The notes: generated from the letters alone by a model not told the origin. 64,000 nucleotides of DNA from Delphinus delphis (GCF_949987515.2 NC_082701.1:35915755-35979754); one strand, 5' to 3'. Positions 12,342 through 23,470 are shown, counted from the stretch's first letter. Translations and numbers: made by a program.

Positions 12342-12600
12342 GATTTTCCCCCAGGTTTATTGAAGTATAGTTGACAATTAAAAATTGTGTATATTTAATA
12401 TGTTCAACTTGATATATGTATACATTGTGAAACATTCATCACAATCAAGCTAAGTAACTCAATGACCCCAAATAGTTATCATTCTCTTTTTAAAATTTTT
12501 GTGGTGATAGGACTTAAGATTTACCCTCTTAGCAAATTTCAAATATACAATACACTATGATTAACTATAGTCACACTGCTTTACACTGATATATAAGACT
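12342..12600 (-). mobile_element. L1M 3' UTR fragment, minus strand
   Basis: Typical reverse-strand L1M 3' end: tttattgaagtatagttgac, tgtatatttaatatgttcaa, then acattgtgaaacattcatca and actatgattaactatagtca. The ORF2 part is absent, so only the terminal ~250 bp was inserted or survives. Confidence 0.75.
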
Positions 12601-15320
12601 AGGTTAAAAGAGCAATTCTGGCTGGGGACTCGAAAGAGAGGGGAGGAAAACTTCAGGACAGGCACTGAGAAAACCAACTGGTATAGTTAAGGCACAGTAA
12701 CTGTGAAAGAAAAAGTGGCATGTAATGTTAGCAAATTTTGAATGACAGTTTCATGAAAGATTTAGGAAAGTTATTTAGAGGCTAAAGAGTTCACTCTTGC
12801 TCAGTATAAGGTACATTTCTGTGGAAGGATTTGAAGGAGGAAAATGCCTCAAATAAAGCTTTGATCCAAGACTGCCTTGCTGCAGGGCAAAATATGTATG
12901 GCTCCGGGGAACATCATGACTTTCAAGGGCCCCAGGCACTTTTTTCCTCATGATCTCTTTGAATTAATAGTTCATTTTTTACTTCTGATTTTAAAAGAAA
13001 TTAAAACACTTCATGGGGTCCTACAAGCATATGGACCTTAAGTTTTGTGCTTAGTGGGCTTAATAGATAAATTGGCTCTATCTGGCCCACAAGAGACTAC
13101 ACATTTTAGGGGACTGCAGTTAGCAGATAAAGGTATCATACAAATTGGTGACATAGAGATTAATTTAAATAAGTGTGACAAAGGGAAGAGTTAAAAGCTA
13201 ATGTTCAGGAGGAATTAACAAGACATGGGAATTATTTGGAAATGAAAGTGAAAGATAAAAGTCAAAGAAAATCTCTAGGTTTTTCCAATCACTCCTAGGG
13301 TACACTGTGTAATATATGAGGTTTCCCATTGTAGGTGAGCAAAATTTGCCAACCTTGTCTCTTTGGCATGAGGATCAATTTAGACTGATTATTTTTAAGA
13401 AACAGAAGATTCCGAAAGTTTTCCTTTCTACCTTCCAGTTAGCTACCTAAAGAATTTAGATAAAGGGCCTGTTTCCAGAATAGAGGTATCACTAGAGAGC
13501 TGCAAAGAATATGGGCTGGGTGTGGTGGGGAAAACTCTAGGCAGGGCCTGGAAATCTGAATCCACACTGTGTCTCATGGTCTCTGCATAGCCCAGCAAAT
13601 ATTAATTTGCTTCTCTACCTTTATGTGAATAGCTTTCCTCTCCTTTAAAGTCCCAAACAGCTACCCCCAACATCTTTTGTTTTTAGCATAAGATCATATT
13701 TAAGTTGAGGGCTTCTGGTCATTTTTGGTTAGGAAGTTACTTGGTTTTCCTAACTCTCTCCCATGTATACATGTTATTAAACTTTTGTTTGATTTTCTTC
13801 TATTAATCTGTCTCATGTCATTAGACCAGCCAGAAGAAATTAGGACAGAAGAAAATTTCTTCCTCCCTGACACAGGGTTTTTGTTTGTTTGTTTGTTTGT
13901 TTTCATTTATATACCATCAACTGATGAAAAATAAGATCTCAGTAGAAGTTGGTTGAATAAAATTAAATTGTAGGTCTATGCATTTATGTCTTTGAAATCA
14001 TACGTGTGTTAGCATGAATACACAAATCCTTCTTCAAAGTAGACAACATATAAATAATGAATAATTGTCTATAAAAATGTAATAGGAGAGTATCTAGCCT
14101 TACCAGCCAATGGGTTTGGATAAAATCAGAATAACTACTCTTGAGGTCACCTGAATTTCCCGTCAACATTTTGCCTCAGTGTTCTGAAAGTCCTTTTAAT
14201 TGTCTCTCAAGAGCTCACGTCTCTCTTGTTCCTCTCCTCCATCCACTCCAGTTGATATTCACTAGTAGCAAAGCATGCTGGTTGCCTGTTCCCACTGTGG
14301 TAACACTGATGTCCCTCAAGATGTCCTTGTACATGCAAACTGTAAAGGGCACATTGTTTTGAACTTTGGTGGAGACATTTTTATTACCACAATGTTAGGA
14401 GGTATAATTTGCATATAGTGGGCAGGTGTCAGGAATGTTAGATACCCTACAATGCAAGGGACAAACATAATAATGAATAATTGTCTTGTATACTGTATGT
14501 ATTTTAAATGTTCCTATGGGCAGTCATGTAAGTGAAATACCTAGTATGATTACCTGAATCTAGTACCTAAGTCTGTGTTAAATAGGAATACAAACAGCTA
14601 TATTCACAGTGATCCTATACATAAGTTTAAGAATTGGAATATTTTATTATGTGACCTAGTATAGTAGTAACTGAGTATTATATACTTAAATGTGTGTTAA
14701 TGTATTATAAAGTATATTTCTTCTACTTCTTTTATGTTACAATTAAGAAGTTATATTGATTTTGAAAGGTAGATTTTATTTAAGGATATCAAACATAATT
14801 TTCCTAAGTATTTGTGATATAAAGGAGATGTTGCTTTTATAGAGTTGAGAACCTCTGCCCTAGAGAGATATCACAAAATACACTAATGTGTATTGAAGCA
14901 GTACTATGTTCTGCAGATAATAGAAAATAATTTTCTCCTCTTCCTTTTGTGGCCAAGAAAAAGTTTTTATCCACAGAATTCCTCCTTTGGCTGTGACTTG
15001 CACCCTCTTTCTTGTGGGTCAAATGGGACCATGTGATCAATATGTGAAAAAAAGATACAATTCTGAAATTTTTATCCAATTTTCTCACAATATTTTGGTC
15101 CAAATTTGACTTATATTTATCTTTAAATGGAAAATAGGTATTCTCTTAAAAATCATCTCACTTTGATATAAAATGGTCAGGTATATTTAAATTTCAACTT
15201 GGCTCAAGTCTCACATGTAGAATTCCTATTTGATGATTTAAATCTCTGATTTTCTATCTGGTCAGAAAAGTAGCTATAAGTTACGTACTTCACATTTAGG
15301 AGATTAAAAGCCTTCAGGAG
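12601..15320. other. sequence without recognised genes; small (TTTG)n run
   Basis: Only a short tetranucleotide run (GTTT units, about 13878-13902) stands out. The rest is AT-rich with no recognised family or gene. Open frames of 60-90 codons here are unsupported. Confidence 0.5.
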
Positions 15321-15329
15321 TAAAAAAAA

Positions 15330-15395
<66 letters not shown>
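15321..15395 (+). repeat. poly(A) followed by (TA)n
   Basis: A run of about 25 A bases passes directly into about 23 TA units. This often marks the decayed tail of a retroposon, but the preceding sequence is not a recognisable SINE or L1. Confidence 0.9.
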
Positions 15396-15397
<2 letters not shown>

Positions 15398-15565
15398 GAA
15401 ACTAAGATGAGTTTAAAAGCCTCTTGAGTTTCATTTACTAAGGGCCTCCTGAAAGAAATAAAAATCTATTGACCAGTAATAGAAAATTGGTAATGCAATT
15501 AGTCTTTAGTGTTAAAGGATGTATGTATAGCCCTCCAAACATAATCCTCCTCTGTGCAATTTTTT

Positions 15566-15812
15566 TTTTCCTAGAAATTTATTTTTTATTTTTAATTTAT
15601 TTTGTGTGGTACTCGGGCTTCTCACTGTTGTGGCCTCTCCCATTGCGGAGCACAGGCTCTGGACTCACAGGCTCAGTGGCCATGGCTCACGGGCTTAGCT
15701 GCTCTGCAGCATGTGGGATCTTCCTGGACCGGGGCACAAACCCATGTCCCCTGTATCAACAGGTGGACTCTCAACCACTGCGTCACCAGAGAAGCCCTTT
15801 TCCTAGAAATTT
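15566..15812 (-). repeat. CHR-2-type SINE, minus strand, with target-site duplication
   Basis: The SINE body is about 15581-15797, with an AT-rich tail (attttttatttttaattt) on the left and the tRNA-like head (ccaccag/agaagccc) on the right. It is flanked by a perfect 15-bp duplication ttttcctagaaattt (15566-15580 and 15798-15812). The body carries several CpG-decay differences from the copy at 36.2 kb, so it is older. Confidence 0.92.
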
Positions 15813-16122
15813 TGAGGCAGATAAGTTCTTTTATATTTTATAGACAGAAATGATAGGGGTACCCTAAATGAAACCTAGGTTGGTTACATGGGAAAATAAA
15901 TTGTGAATGGATATTGTGCCAGTATCCAAGAGCAGTAGGAAGGAAAAACCTATTTAGACCTTTATTCTAGTTTTTTTTTCACTTAAGTGAGATGCCCCTG
16001 TGCTGTTAGAATATTGCTAGTTAACCCCAAGAATACATGTCATTTTAATGATCCTACTACCAAATAAGCCAAGTTCTATTTTTTCCTGTGCTTCCAGACA
16101 TAAGAAAGAAGGGGTATGTCTG

Positions 16123-16129
16123 TTACACA

Positions 16130-16165
<36 letters not shown>

Positions 16166-16170
16166 TACAC
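16123..16170 (+). repeat. (CA)n microsatellite
   Basis: About 22 CA units with single interruptions (catacac, aaacatacac). The reading frames through it are meaningless Thr/His runs. Confidence 0.95.
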
Positions 16171-16260
16171 TTTTCACATTTAAAATGTAAGTCTATCCTC
16201 TTAATAGATATTACAGAGAAAATTGCTTCAAGCTATTATTTTCCATAAGGAGTGTGGATA

Positions 16261-16297
16261 TCTATATCATCTATCTATCTATTTATCTATCTATCTC
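16261..16297 (+). repeat. (TCTA)n microsatellite
   Basis: About eight imperfect CTAT/TCTA units directly before duplicated segment A. Confidence 0.9.
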
Positions 16298-16300
16298 TAA

Positions 16301-16408
16301 TTGAGTGTACAAATAGACTAGTTTAAGAGTCTCAAATGACTCCCAAGCAGGCCAACAGATTTTCAAGTTCTTGAAGGTGTAACAGAAATTTACAAATGAA
16401 GGGCTTGT
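16301..16408 (+). repeat. duplicated segment, copy A
   Basis: Matches 17259-17363 in the same orientation, with about 12 mismatches and one 3-base gap counted by eye over ~108 bases. Shared landmarks are caaatagact, caacagattttcaag and cagaaatttacaa. Copy B lies in what appears to be ERV leader sequence, so A may be part of the same element or a local duplication. Confidence 0.8.
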
Positions 16409-16419
16409 CAGGCATATAT

Positions 16420-16426
16420 ATGTGTA

Positions 16427-16494
<68 letters not shown>

Positions 16495-16531
16495 CAGAGA
16501 GACAGAGAGACAGAGACAGAGAGAAATGGGG

Positions 16532-16563
<32 letters not shown>
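16420..16563 (+). repeat. compound microsatellite (TG)n(TA)n(GA)n(CAGAGA)n(TA)n
   Basis: TATG/TG units (16420-16439), TA units (16440-16460), GA and CAGAGA units (16461-16525), then a second TA run (about 16535-16563) that abuts the MER2 terminus. All open frames here are simple-repeat artefacts. Confidence 0.95.
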
Positions 16564-16565
<2 letters not shown>

Positions 16566-16892
16566 TTTCAGCCCTCCATATCCACAGGTTCCACATCCAT
16601 GGATTTAACCAACTGCAGGTCAAAAATATTTAGACAAAAAACAATTCTAGAAAGTTTCAAGTAGCAAAACATGAATTAACTGCATGCTGGCAAATATTTG
16701 CATAATACTTACATTGTATTTACAACTATTTAGGTGGCATTTATATTGTATTAAGTATCATAAGTAATCTAGAGATGATTTAAAGTATAAGGATGATGTG
16801 CATAGGTTATATGTAAACACTGTGCCATTTTATATAAGGGACTTGAGCATCCACAGAGTTTGGTATCCAAGGGGGACTGAAGGACAAGTGTA
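16564..16892 (+). mobile_element. MER2-type non-autonomous Tigger DNA transposon
   Basis: Left end tcagccctccatatccacag with ttccacatccatggatt. The interior is aagtaatctagagatgattt and gatgtgcataggttatatg. The right end is gggacttgagcatccacaga with tatccaagggggactgaagg and aggacaagtgta. Length (~330 bp) fits MER2 (about 345 bp). The expected TA target lies in or beside the (TA)n run on the left. Mobilised in trans by Tigger transposase and long inactive. Confidence 0.8.
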
Positions 16893-17709
16893 TATTAGAA
16901 TAAATAAATACTTAAATATTAAAAGGGGATATCATTACAGAAGGGGAAGTGTGGCTAGCCTTCTGTGCACGATTAATCTTGTGGCTATAAATAGGAAGTT
17001 CAGAGAGAGATGGAGAGCAAGGAGGAGAACATTGTGGTGGCTATTCAGAGGAACAGGAAGGAGTAGAGGGAACCAAAGGGAGAGAGCTCTCCGAGGTTCA
17101 GAGGATTTTTCCAATTTGGAAATCCTTTGAGATAAATGTTATTCAGTTTATCTGAGGGAAGCAACAGGGTTCATTATTACATTTGGAGGCCTCAAAATAC
17201 CAATCTAATGTGCTTATTGTTTTTGTTATCTTGATCTATAGCATATTTTTTGTTCCACTTGAGTGTGCAAATAGACTAATTTAGGAGTCTCAAATGAGAC
17301 CCAAGCAGACCAACAGATTTTCAAGTTGAGGGTGCAGCAGAAATTTACAAGAGGAGGGCTTGTAAGTCTCAAACTAAGTCAGAGTTCTGTATGACAGCTG
17401 CCTGTTGACAGTGCACTTAGAAACCAGACTCCCCATAAGTACTGAGTACTCACCAAGATAAAGTACTCCCTTCTCAGATGAAAGATTTCTTTCCCAAGTG
17501 AAATATTTCTTTCCCAAATAAAGCCAGTAATAAAGGACACTCAAATAAAGTCTCAGAACTTTGAGGAAAGTGGGGAGTTGAGGACCAAAAGGACTTACTC
17601 CCATGACCCAAGCCTGCAGAGGAGGCAAAGGAGTACAGGGGACTCCTATATGTGCCTTACATTTGCAGCAGTGCTGAAGTAGAAGTGACTCACTTTGGAT
17701 CCCACTTTT
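16893..17709 (-). mobile_element. probable ERV leader / internal sequence, minus strand (partial)
   Basis: This lies downstream, in the minus sense, of the primer-binding site at 17998-18017. It is the expected position for a retroviral leader and start of gag. I see no intact gag frame and no recognisable motif. It contains copy B of the 108-bp duplication. The inner boundary is uncertain, and 16893-17160 may be unrelated. Confidence 0.35.
17259..17363 (+). repeat. duplicated segment, copy B
   Basis: Direct repeat partner of 16301-16408, 958 bases away. Here it is embedded in sequence that follows the retroviral primer-binding site in the minus sense. Confidence 0.8.
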
Positions 17710-18008
17710 TTAAAATTAATTAATTTATTTATTTTTGGCTGTGTTGGGTCTTCATTGCTGTGCATGGGCTTCCTCTAGCTAAGGCAAGCAGGGGCTACTC
17801 TACGTTGTGGTGCATGGGCTTCTCATTGTCGTGGCTTCTCTTGTTGCAGAACACAGGATCTAGAGCACAGGCTCAGTAGTTATGGTGCATGGGCTTAGTT
17901 GCTCTGTGGTGTGTGAGATATTCTCAGGCAGGTATCTAACCTGTGTCCCCTGTATTGGCAGGCAGATTCTTAATGACTGCTCCATGAGGGAAGCCCTGAA
18001 TCCCACTT
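17698..18008 (-). repeat. CHR-1-type SINE, minus strand, inserted at a retroviral primer-binding site
   Basis: The body runs 17710-17996, from an A/T-rich tail (aattaatttatttattttt) to the head ccatgagggaagccc. It is longer than CHR-2 copies, with the ctacgttgtggtgcatgggc / ggcttctcttgttgcagaac middle of the CHR-1 form. Flanks are gatcccactt (17698-17707) and aatcccactt (17999-18008). These are the 3' bases of the ERV primer-binding site, which the insertion duplicated. Confidence 0.85.
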
Positions 18009-18017
18009 CTGACACCA
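17998..18017 (-). promoter_or_regulatory. retroviral primer-binding site, tRNA-Leu type
   Basis: On the minus strand this reads TGGTGTCAGAAGTGGGATTC. That is the complement of a tRNA-Leu 3' end including CCA, as used to prime minus-strand DNA synthesis. It sits just downstream (minus sense) of an LTR that has a TATA box and an AATAAA. The tRNA assignment is from knowledge of tRNA-Leu 3' sequences. Confidence 0.7.
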
Positions 18018-18019
18018 CA

Positions 18020-18506
18020 TAATGTCAAAGAATAATTAGTATCAAGGCTACAGAAAACAAAGATTTTTATTTGGGGTCTTAAGAATTTCAAATCTAGAGA
18101 CACAGGTTTGGGTAGAATGAAACATGCTCCAAGGAAGAAAAAGAGAGAGGGGTTTATAAAGACAAAATAATAATAATAATAATAAGGTTGTTAATATTGC
18201 CCAGTGAAAACTGTAATTAACTTTGATGAAAGTCAGGAAATATTTGTCCTTAAGGAATCTCAGTTTGTTTTAGGGTAGGTGTCTGATAAGTAGATAAGCT
18301 TTCATGAGTTATTTCAGGGAAAGGGGTCAATAAGTATTCTGCATTTCTGGCAGATGTTCTGGATGTCTTTGTTAGGAAAAAATGTGGTCAAAATATCAGA
18401 TTCCAACCGGGATGAGATATGTATAAGTCACATTTCCTCAGTGGCCTCTCAGCTTCATTTTAGAGAATTTTCTTAGCTCTCCATTTTGATTTTTTTTTTC
18501 ATACAA
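18020..18506 (-). mobile_element. endogenous retrovirus LTR (5' LTR), minus strand
   Basis: In the minus sense the LTR seems to start TGTATGAAAA near 18506. It carries a TATA box TTTATAAA (18153-18160) and a polyadenylation signal AATAAA (18066-18071) about 85 bases later. It ends just before the primer-binding site. A (ATT)n run lies just upstream of the TATA box in the minus sense (18166-18185). A matching 3' LTR was not found in the window, so the provirus is truncated or rearranged. No env or pol frame is visible. The family is not identified. Confidence 0.65.
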
Positions 18507-18775
18507 GAAAGAAATAAAACTGCTGTTATTCACAGATGACTTAATTGTCTATGTAGAAAACTAACAAATTTATAATTTTAAAAAATCTCTTAGAATTAAT
18601 ATGCAAGTATAACAAAATCAAAGGACACAAATTTGATATACAAAAATTGCTTGATTACTTTCTTATATACTAGAAATGAACAATGAAATTTGAAGTTTAA
18701 AAAATATAGTAGTAAGAAAGTTGAATACTTAGGTATAAATCTAACAAAATAATGTGAACAAACCTGAAAAGTGTT
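18507..18775 (+). mobile_element. old L1 ORF2 fragment (RT region), plus strand
   Basis: Translation shows the decayed RT motif C neighbourhood KEIKLLLFTDDLIVYVEN (about 18508-18560, where intact copies have FADD) followed by KSLRINMQV and NEI pieces with many stops. This is the ORF2 segment just after the FADD box. The ERV LTR abuts its left end. Confidence 0.65.
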
Positions 18776-19756
18776 TAGTTAGACTGACAGAATAAAAAGT
18801 GAGTTACAACTTGCAGGAGTAAACACATGAGCAGAAACTGCCTCAGGACCCAGTGCAGGGGTAGAATAATATAAAGTGTAATTGACAAATTACTGGAGGC
18901 TCAGTGTGGAGAAGTCTGAGAATTAAAATTAAAAAAAAAAAAAAAAAAAAAACTCCAGAAGAATTAGGTCATAGACGTAACATCACAGTATTGTGAGATT
19001 TACCTCCAGGAGCTTGACCACGTGCAACAGTAAATAGAGAAAAATCTCCTTGTGCTTCCAGGATGGAGAGGGGAAAACTAACAATTTTAAAATCCACCAG
19101 AGCACTGATCTTCTTAACAAGGCCTGACCTCAAGTGAAACTAGTTATCCATACTATCATTGTAGCTATATTAACCAGTTGGAGTATCATCAGAGCCTAAC
19201 TGACATAAGGGAAGAGAAATGACTCCAGCTGAATCTAGTCTTTCATATGGGAGAAGAAAAATACCAAACTAAAACCCACTCTATCAATTCTGTCCCATAT
19301 CAGGGGGGAGAAATAATTGAGAAACACTAGTGTAGATCAAGTCCAGAGACACAGGCTAACCAGAAGACTAAGACCCAAAGATAGAACTGTAGAACAATTC
19401 TCCTCCCCCTACTACTCACAAGATTACTAAAGACCTACTACTGAAAGGAACTAGCAGCCAGTACATCATGTCTGACTATCAACAAAATTTACCGGGCATA
19501 CCAAAATGTAAAACAACAACAACAAAAATTTGAAGAGACAGAGAAAGCATCAGAACCAGACATGGAAGGGTTGTTAGAATTATCAGATCAGGAATTTAAA
19601 ATGATTATGATTAATATGCTAAAGGATCAAATGGATAAAGTAGATATATGCAGAAACAGATGGAAAACAAGCAGAGAGATGGAAATCCCAAGAAGGAACC
19701 AAATATAAATGCTAGAAATCAAAAACACTAACAGAAATGAAGAATACTCTTCATGG
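18776..19756 (+). mobile_element. HAL1/L1M ORF1-bearing element, 5' part
   Basis: A decayed L1 ORF1-type sequence: caggaatttaaaatgattat, aaatataaatgctagaaatc, actaacagaaatgaag. It is interrupted at 19757 by a younger L1 and resumes at 21177. HAL1 ('half L1') elements carry ORF1 without ORF2, and the lack of a following ORF2 5' end supports HAL1, but an internally deleted L1M is also possible. An A-run lies at 18931-18951. Confidence 0.6.
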
Positions 19757-21193
19757 AAGACAGCCTCTTCAATAAGTAGTGCTGGGAAACTGGACAACTA
19801 CATGTAAAAGAATGAAATTAGAACACTCTCTAACACCATATACAAAAATAAACTCAAAATGGATTAAAGACCTAAATGTAAGTCCAGACACAATAAAACT
19901 CTTAGAGGAAAACATAGGCAGAACACTCTATGACATAAATCACAGCAAGATCCTTTTTGACCCACTTCCTAGAGAAATGGAAATAAAAACAAAAATAAAC
20001 AAATGGGACCCAATGAAAATTAAAAGCTTTTGCACAGCAAAGGAAACCATAAACAACATGAAAACACCCTCAGAATGGGAGAAACTATTTGCAAATGAAT
20101 CAACTGACAAAGGATTAACCTCCAAAATATACAAGCAGCTCATGCAGCTCAATATCAAAAAAAAAAAACAAACAACCCAATCCAAAAATGGGCTGAAGAC
20201 CTAAATAGACATTTCTCCAAAGAAGATATACAGATTGCCAACAAACACATGAAAGGATGCTCAACATCACCAATCATTAGAGAAATGCAAATCAAAACTA
20301 CAATGAGGTATCACCTTACACCACTCAGAATGGCCATCATCAAGAAATCTACAAACAATAAATGCTGGAGAGGGTGTGGAGAAAAGGAAACGCTTGCACT
20401 GTTGGTGGGAATGTAAATTGATACAGCCACTAAGGAGAACTGTATGGAGGTTCCCTAAAAAACTAAAAATAGAACTACCATACTAGCCAGCAATCCTGCT
20501 ACTGGGTATATACCCTGAGAAAACCATAATTCAAAAAAGTCAGGTACCACAATGTTCACTGCAGCTATATTTACAATAGCCAGGACATGGAAGCAACCTA
20601 ATTGTCTATTGACAGATGAATGGATAAAGGAGATGTGGCACATATATACAATGGAATATTTCTCAGCCATAAAAAGAAATGAAATTGAGTTATTTGTAGT
20701 GAGGTGGATGGACCTTTAATACAGAGTGAAGTGGATGGTCTGTCATACAGAGTGAAGTAAGTCAGAAAGAGAAAAACAAATACTGTATGCTAACACATAT
20801 ACATGGAATCTAAAAAAAAAAAATGGTTCTTATGAACCTAGGGTCAGGACAGGAATAAAGACACAGATGTAGAGAATGGATTTGAGGACATGGAGAGGGG
20901 GAAGGGTAAGGTGGGACAAAGTAAGAGAGTGGCATTGACATATATACACTGCCAAATGTAAAATAGCTAGTGGAAAGAAGCCACATAGCACAGGGAGATC
21001 AGCTTGGTGCTTTTTGTCCACCTAGAGGACTGGGACAGGGAGGATGGGAGGGAGATGCAAGAGGGAGGAGAAATGGGGATATATGTATACATATAGCTGA
21101 TTCACTTTGTTATAGAGCAGCAACTAACACAACATTATAAAGCAATTATACTCCAATAAAGATGTTAAAAAAAAAAAAGAATATCCTTCATGG
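19740..21193 (+). mobile_element. 5'-truncated L1, nested, with target-site duplication
   Basis: L1 body 19757-21176 with a 12-base A tail, flanked by 17-bp duplications aagaatactcttcatgg (19740-19756) and aagaatatccttcatgg (21177-21193, one mismatch). It contains the ORF2 C-terminal third ([29 protein letters not shown], then CWRGCGE of the Cys-rich domain), the ORF2 end and the whole 3' UTR (ctccaataaagatgtt). There is a frameshift after NGLKT and several stops. It is inserted in the HAL1/L1M ORF1 unit. Confidence 0.92.
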
Positions 21194-21956
21194 ACTTATT
21201 AGCAGACTGGACAGAACTGAGGAAAGGCTCTGAGCTTGAGGAAATTTCAGTAGAAATCTTCAAAACTGAAAAGAAAAGAGAGAAAAAAAAAGGTGGGAAA
21301 TAAAAAAGAAATCAGATATAATATCCAAGGACTGTCAGACAACTACAAAAGTTGTAATATATACAATATAATGAGAATACTAGAAGGAGAATAAAAAGAG
21401 AAAAGAACAGAAGAAACATTTGAAAGAATAATTAGTAAGAATTTTCCCCAAATTAATTTTAGACACCAAATAACAGATCCTGGAAGCTCAGAGACTACCG
21501 AGCAATATAAGCCCATAAAAGGTACACCTGAGCATATCATTTTCAAACTATAGAAAATCAGAGAAAAAAATTCCTGAAAGAAACCAAAGGAATAAAACCC
21601 AAAATTAAAAATTGCATCTGACTTCTCAGAAATAATGCAAGTAAGAACAGAGAGGTTTGAAAAATTCAATTTGTTGAGAGAAAAAAAATGAAAGAAAAAA
21701 AAAAAGCACCAACCAACCTAGAATTCTGTGCCCTGTGAAACTATCCTTCAAAATCAAAGGGAGAAATAAAGACTTTCTCTTACAAAAAAAAAAAAAACAA
21801 AACAAAACTGAGAGAATCTGTTGCCAATAGACCTGCTTTGCTAGAAATGTTAAAAGAAGTTCTTTAGAGAAAAGAAAAACTATATGGCTCAGAAATCAGA
21901 TCTACATAAAGAAAAAAAAAGCATCAGTAGTCATTACATAAAATAATACATGATTA
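21194..21956 (+). mobile_element. HAL1/L1M ORF1-bearing element, 3' part
   Basis: Continues from the interrupted element. The C-terminal ORF1 region is recognisable (aacctagaattctgtgccct, ccttcaaaatcaaagggaga, aataaagactttctcttaca, gaaatgttaaaagaagttct), with stops and indels throughout. Confidence 0.65.
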
Positions 21957-22630
21957 AAACCACACTGAGATACCACTAAACATCTATTAGAATGATTAAA
22001 ATTAAAAAGAATTGCAAGGACATGGAGCAACTGGAACTCTCATGCTGCTAGTAAAGTAAATTGGTACAATGAGCTTATGAAACATTTTGGCAGTTTCTTG
22101 AAAAGTTAAACATTCATTTGTCATAGGCTCTATCCATTCCACTCCTGGTTTTTAGCAAGAAACAAACATTTGTACATAAATACTCATAGCAGCTTTATTT
22201 GTAATAGACAAAAATAGAAGTAATCCAAATGTCAACATGAATGAAAAAATAAATTGCCATAAATACATACAATGGGGTGCTCCTCAGAAAAGAAATTTAA
22301 AATATTGTAAATTAAAAACAGATTCATACAATAACATGTAAGAATCTCAAAATAACTATGGTGAATGAAATAATTCAGAAGCAAAACAGAAAAAAAGTAT
22401 GTTCTGTATAATACCATATTTCTAAAATTCCATAAAATCTGCACAAATCTATAGTGATTGAAAACAGATCTGTGGTTGTCTGTGTATGGAGTAGAGCAAG
22501 AAGATATGGATGGAAGAGCCATCAAGGGCCATGAGAAAACTTTTGAGTGTGATAAGTGTGCTTGTTATTTTGATTTTTGTAATTATTTCCTGGGCATATG
22601 TCAAATGTATCAAATTACATTTAAAAATAT
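21957..22630 (+). mobile_element. old L1M ORF2 end and 3' UTR start, plus strand
   Basis: Begins with the block accacactgagataccacta near the end of ORF2, then aaggacatggagcaactgga and gcagctttatttgtaatag. It passes into the 3' UTR (gaatgaaataattcagaag). It could be the 3' end of the preceding unit after loss of most of ORF2, or a separate insertion. Confidence 0.6.
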
Positions 22631-23103
22631 ACCTGGAGAAACCCATAATTCCAAAAGATATATGCACCCCAATTTTCACTGCAACACTATTTACAATAAC
22701 CAGGACATGGAAGCAACCTAAATGTACACCAACAGAGGAATGGATAAAGAAGATGTGGTATATATATACAATGGAATATTACTCAGCCATAAAAAGGAAC
22801 AAAATTGTGCCATTTGTAGAGACAGGGATGAACCTAGAGACTGTCGTACAGAGTGAAGTAAGTCAGAAAGAGAAAAGCAAATATCATATATTAATGTATA
22901 TATATGGAATCTAGAAAAATAGTACAGATGAACCTATTTGCAAAGCAGAAATAGAAACATAGACATAGAGAACAAATGTATGGAAAACAAGGGTGGGGGA
23001 AGGGTGGTGGAATAAATTGGGAGATTGGGATTGACATATATACACTATTATGTATAAAACAAATAACTAATGAGAACCCACTGTATAGCACAGGGGAAAA
23101 CAA
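22631..23103 (+). mobile_element. younger artiodactyl-type L1 fragment, plus strand
   Basis: End of ORF2 (EWIKKMWYIYTMEYYSAIKR, about 22738-22797) and the first part of the 3' UTR (ggggaagggtggtggaataa, cactgtatagcacaggg). Both ends are truncated and no poly(A) is present. Confidence 0.8.
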
Positions 23104-23470
23104 GAAGTTACAATGTTTGTAGGACATATGTTAAGTTAACCTTAAAAATGTATTCCAGTATATAGTAGGTTCAGACAAATACTGTTTGATTCCCCTTACA
23201 TGAGATACCTATAATAGTCAAATTCATAGAGTCAGAAAGTACATTGGTAGATGTCAGGGGCCAGGGCATGGGGCGGTGGGGAGGGGGAATAGGGAATTAG
23301 TATTTAATGGGGACAAAGTTTCAGTTTTCGAAGGTGAAAAGTTCAGGAGATGGATGATGGTGAGAACTGCACAACATGTGAATGTAGTCAGTGCCACTGA
23401 ACTGTACAGTTAAATATGGTTAAAATAGTATGTTTTATATTATGTGACTTTTAGTACAATAAAAAAAAAA
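23104..23470 (+). mobile_element. L1M 3' UTR, plus strand, with A tail
   Basis: Classic L1M 3' block: agagtcagaaagtacattgg, gatgtcaggggccagggcat, tgcacaacatgtgaatgtag, cactgaactgtacagtt, ending acaataaaaaaaaaa at about 23456-23470. Confidence 0.8.

Noticed and set aside
16120..16660. Open frames of Ser/Leu, Tyr/Ile and Arg/Glu runs
   Set aside because: They are translations of simple repeats. The same is true at 34872-35109 and 46576-46794.
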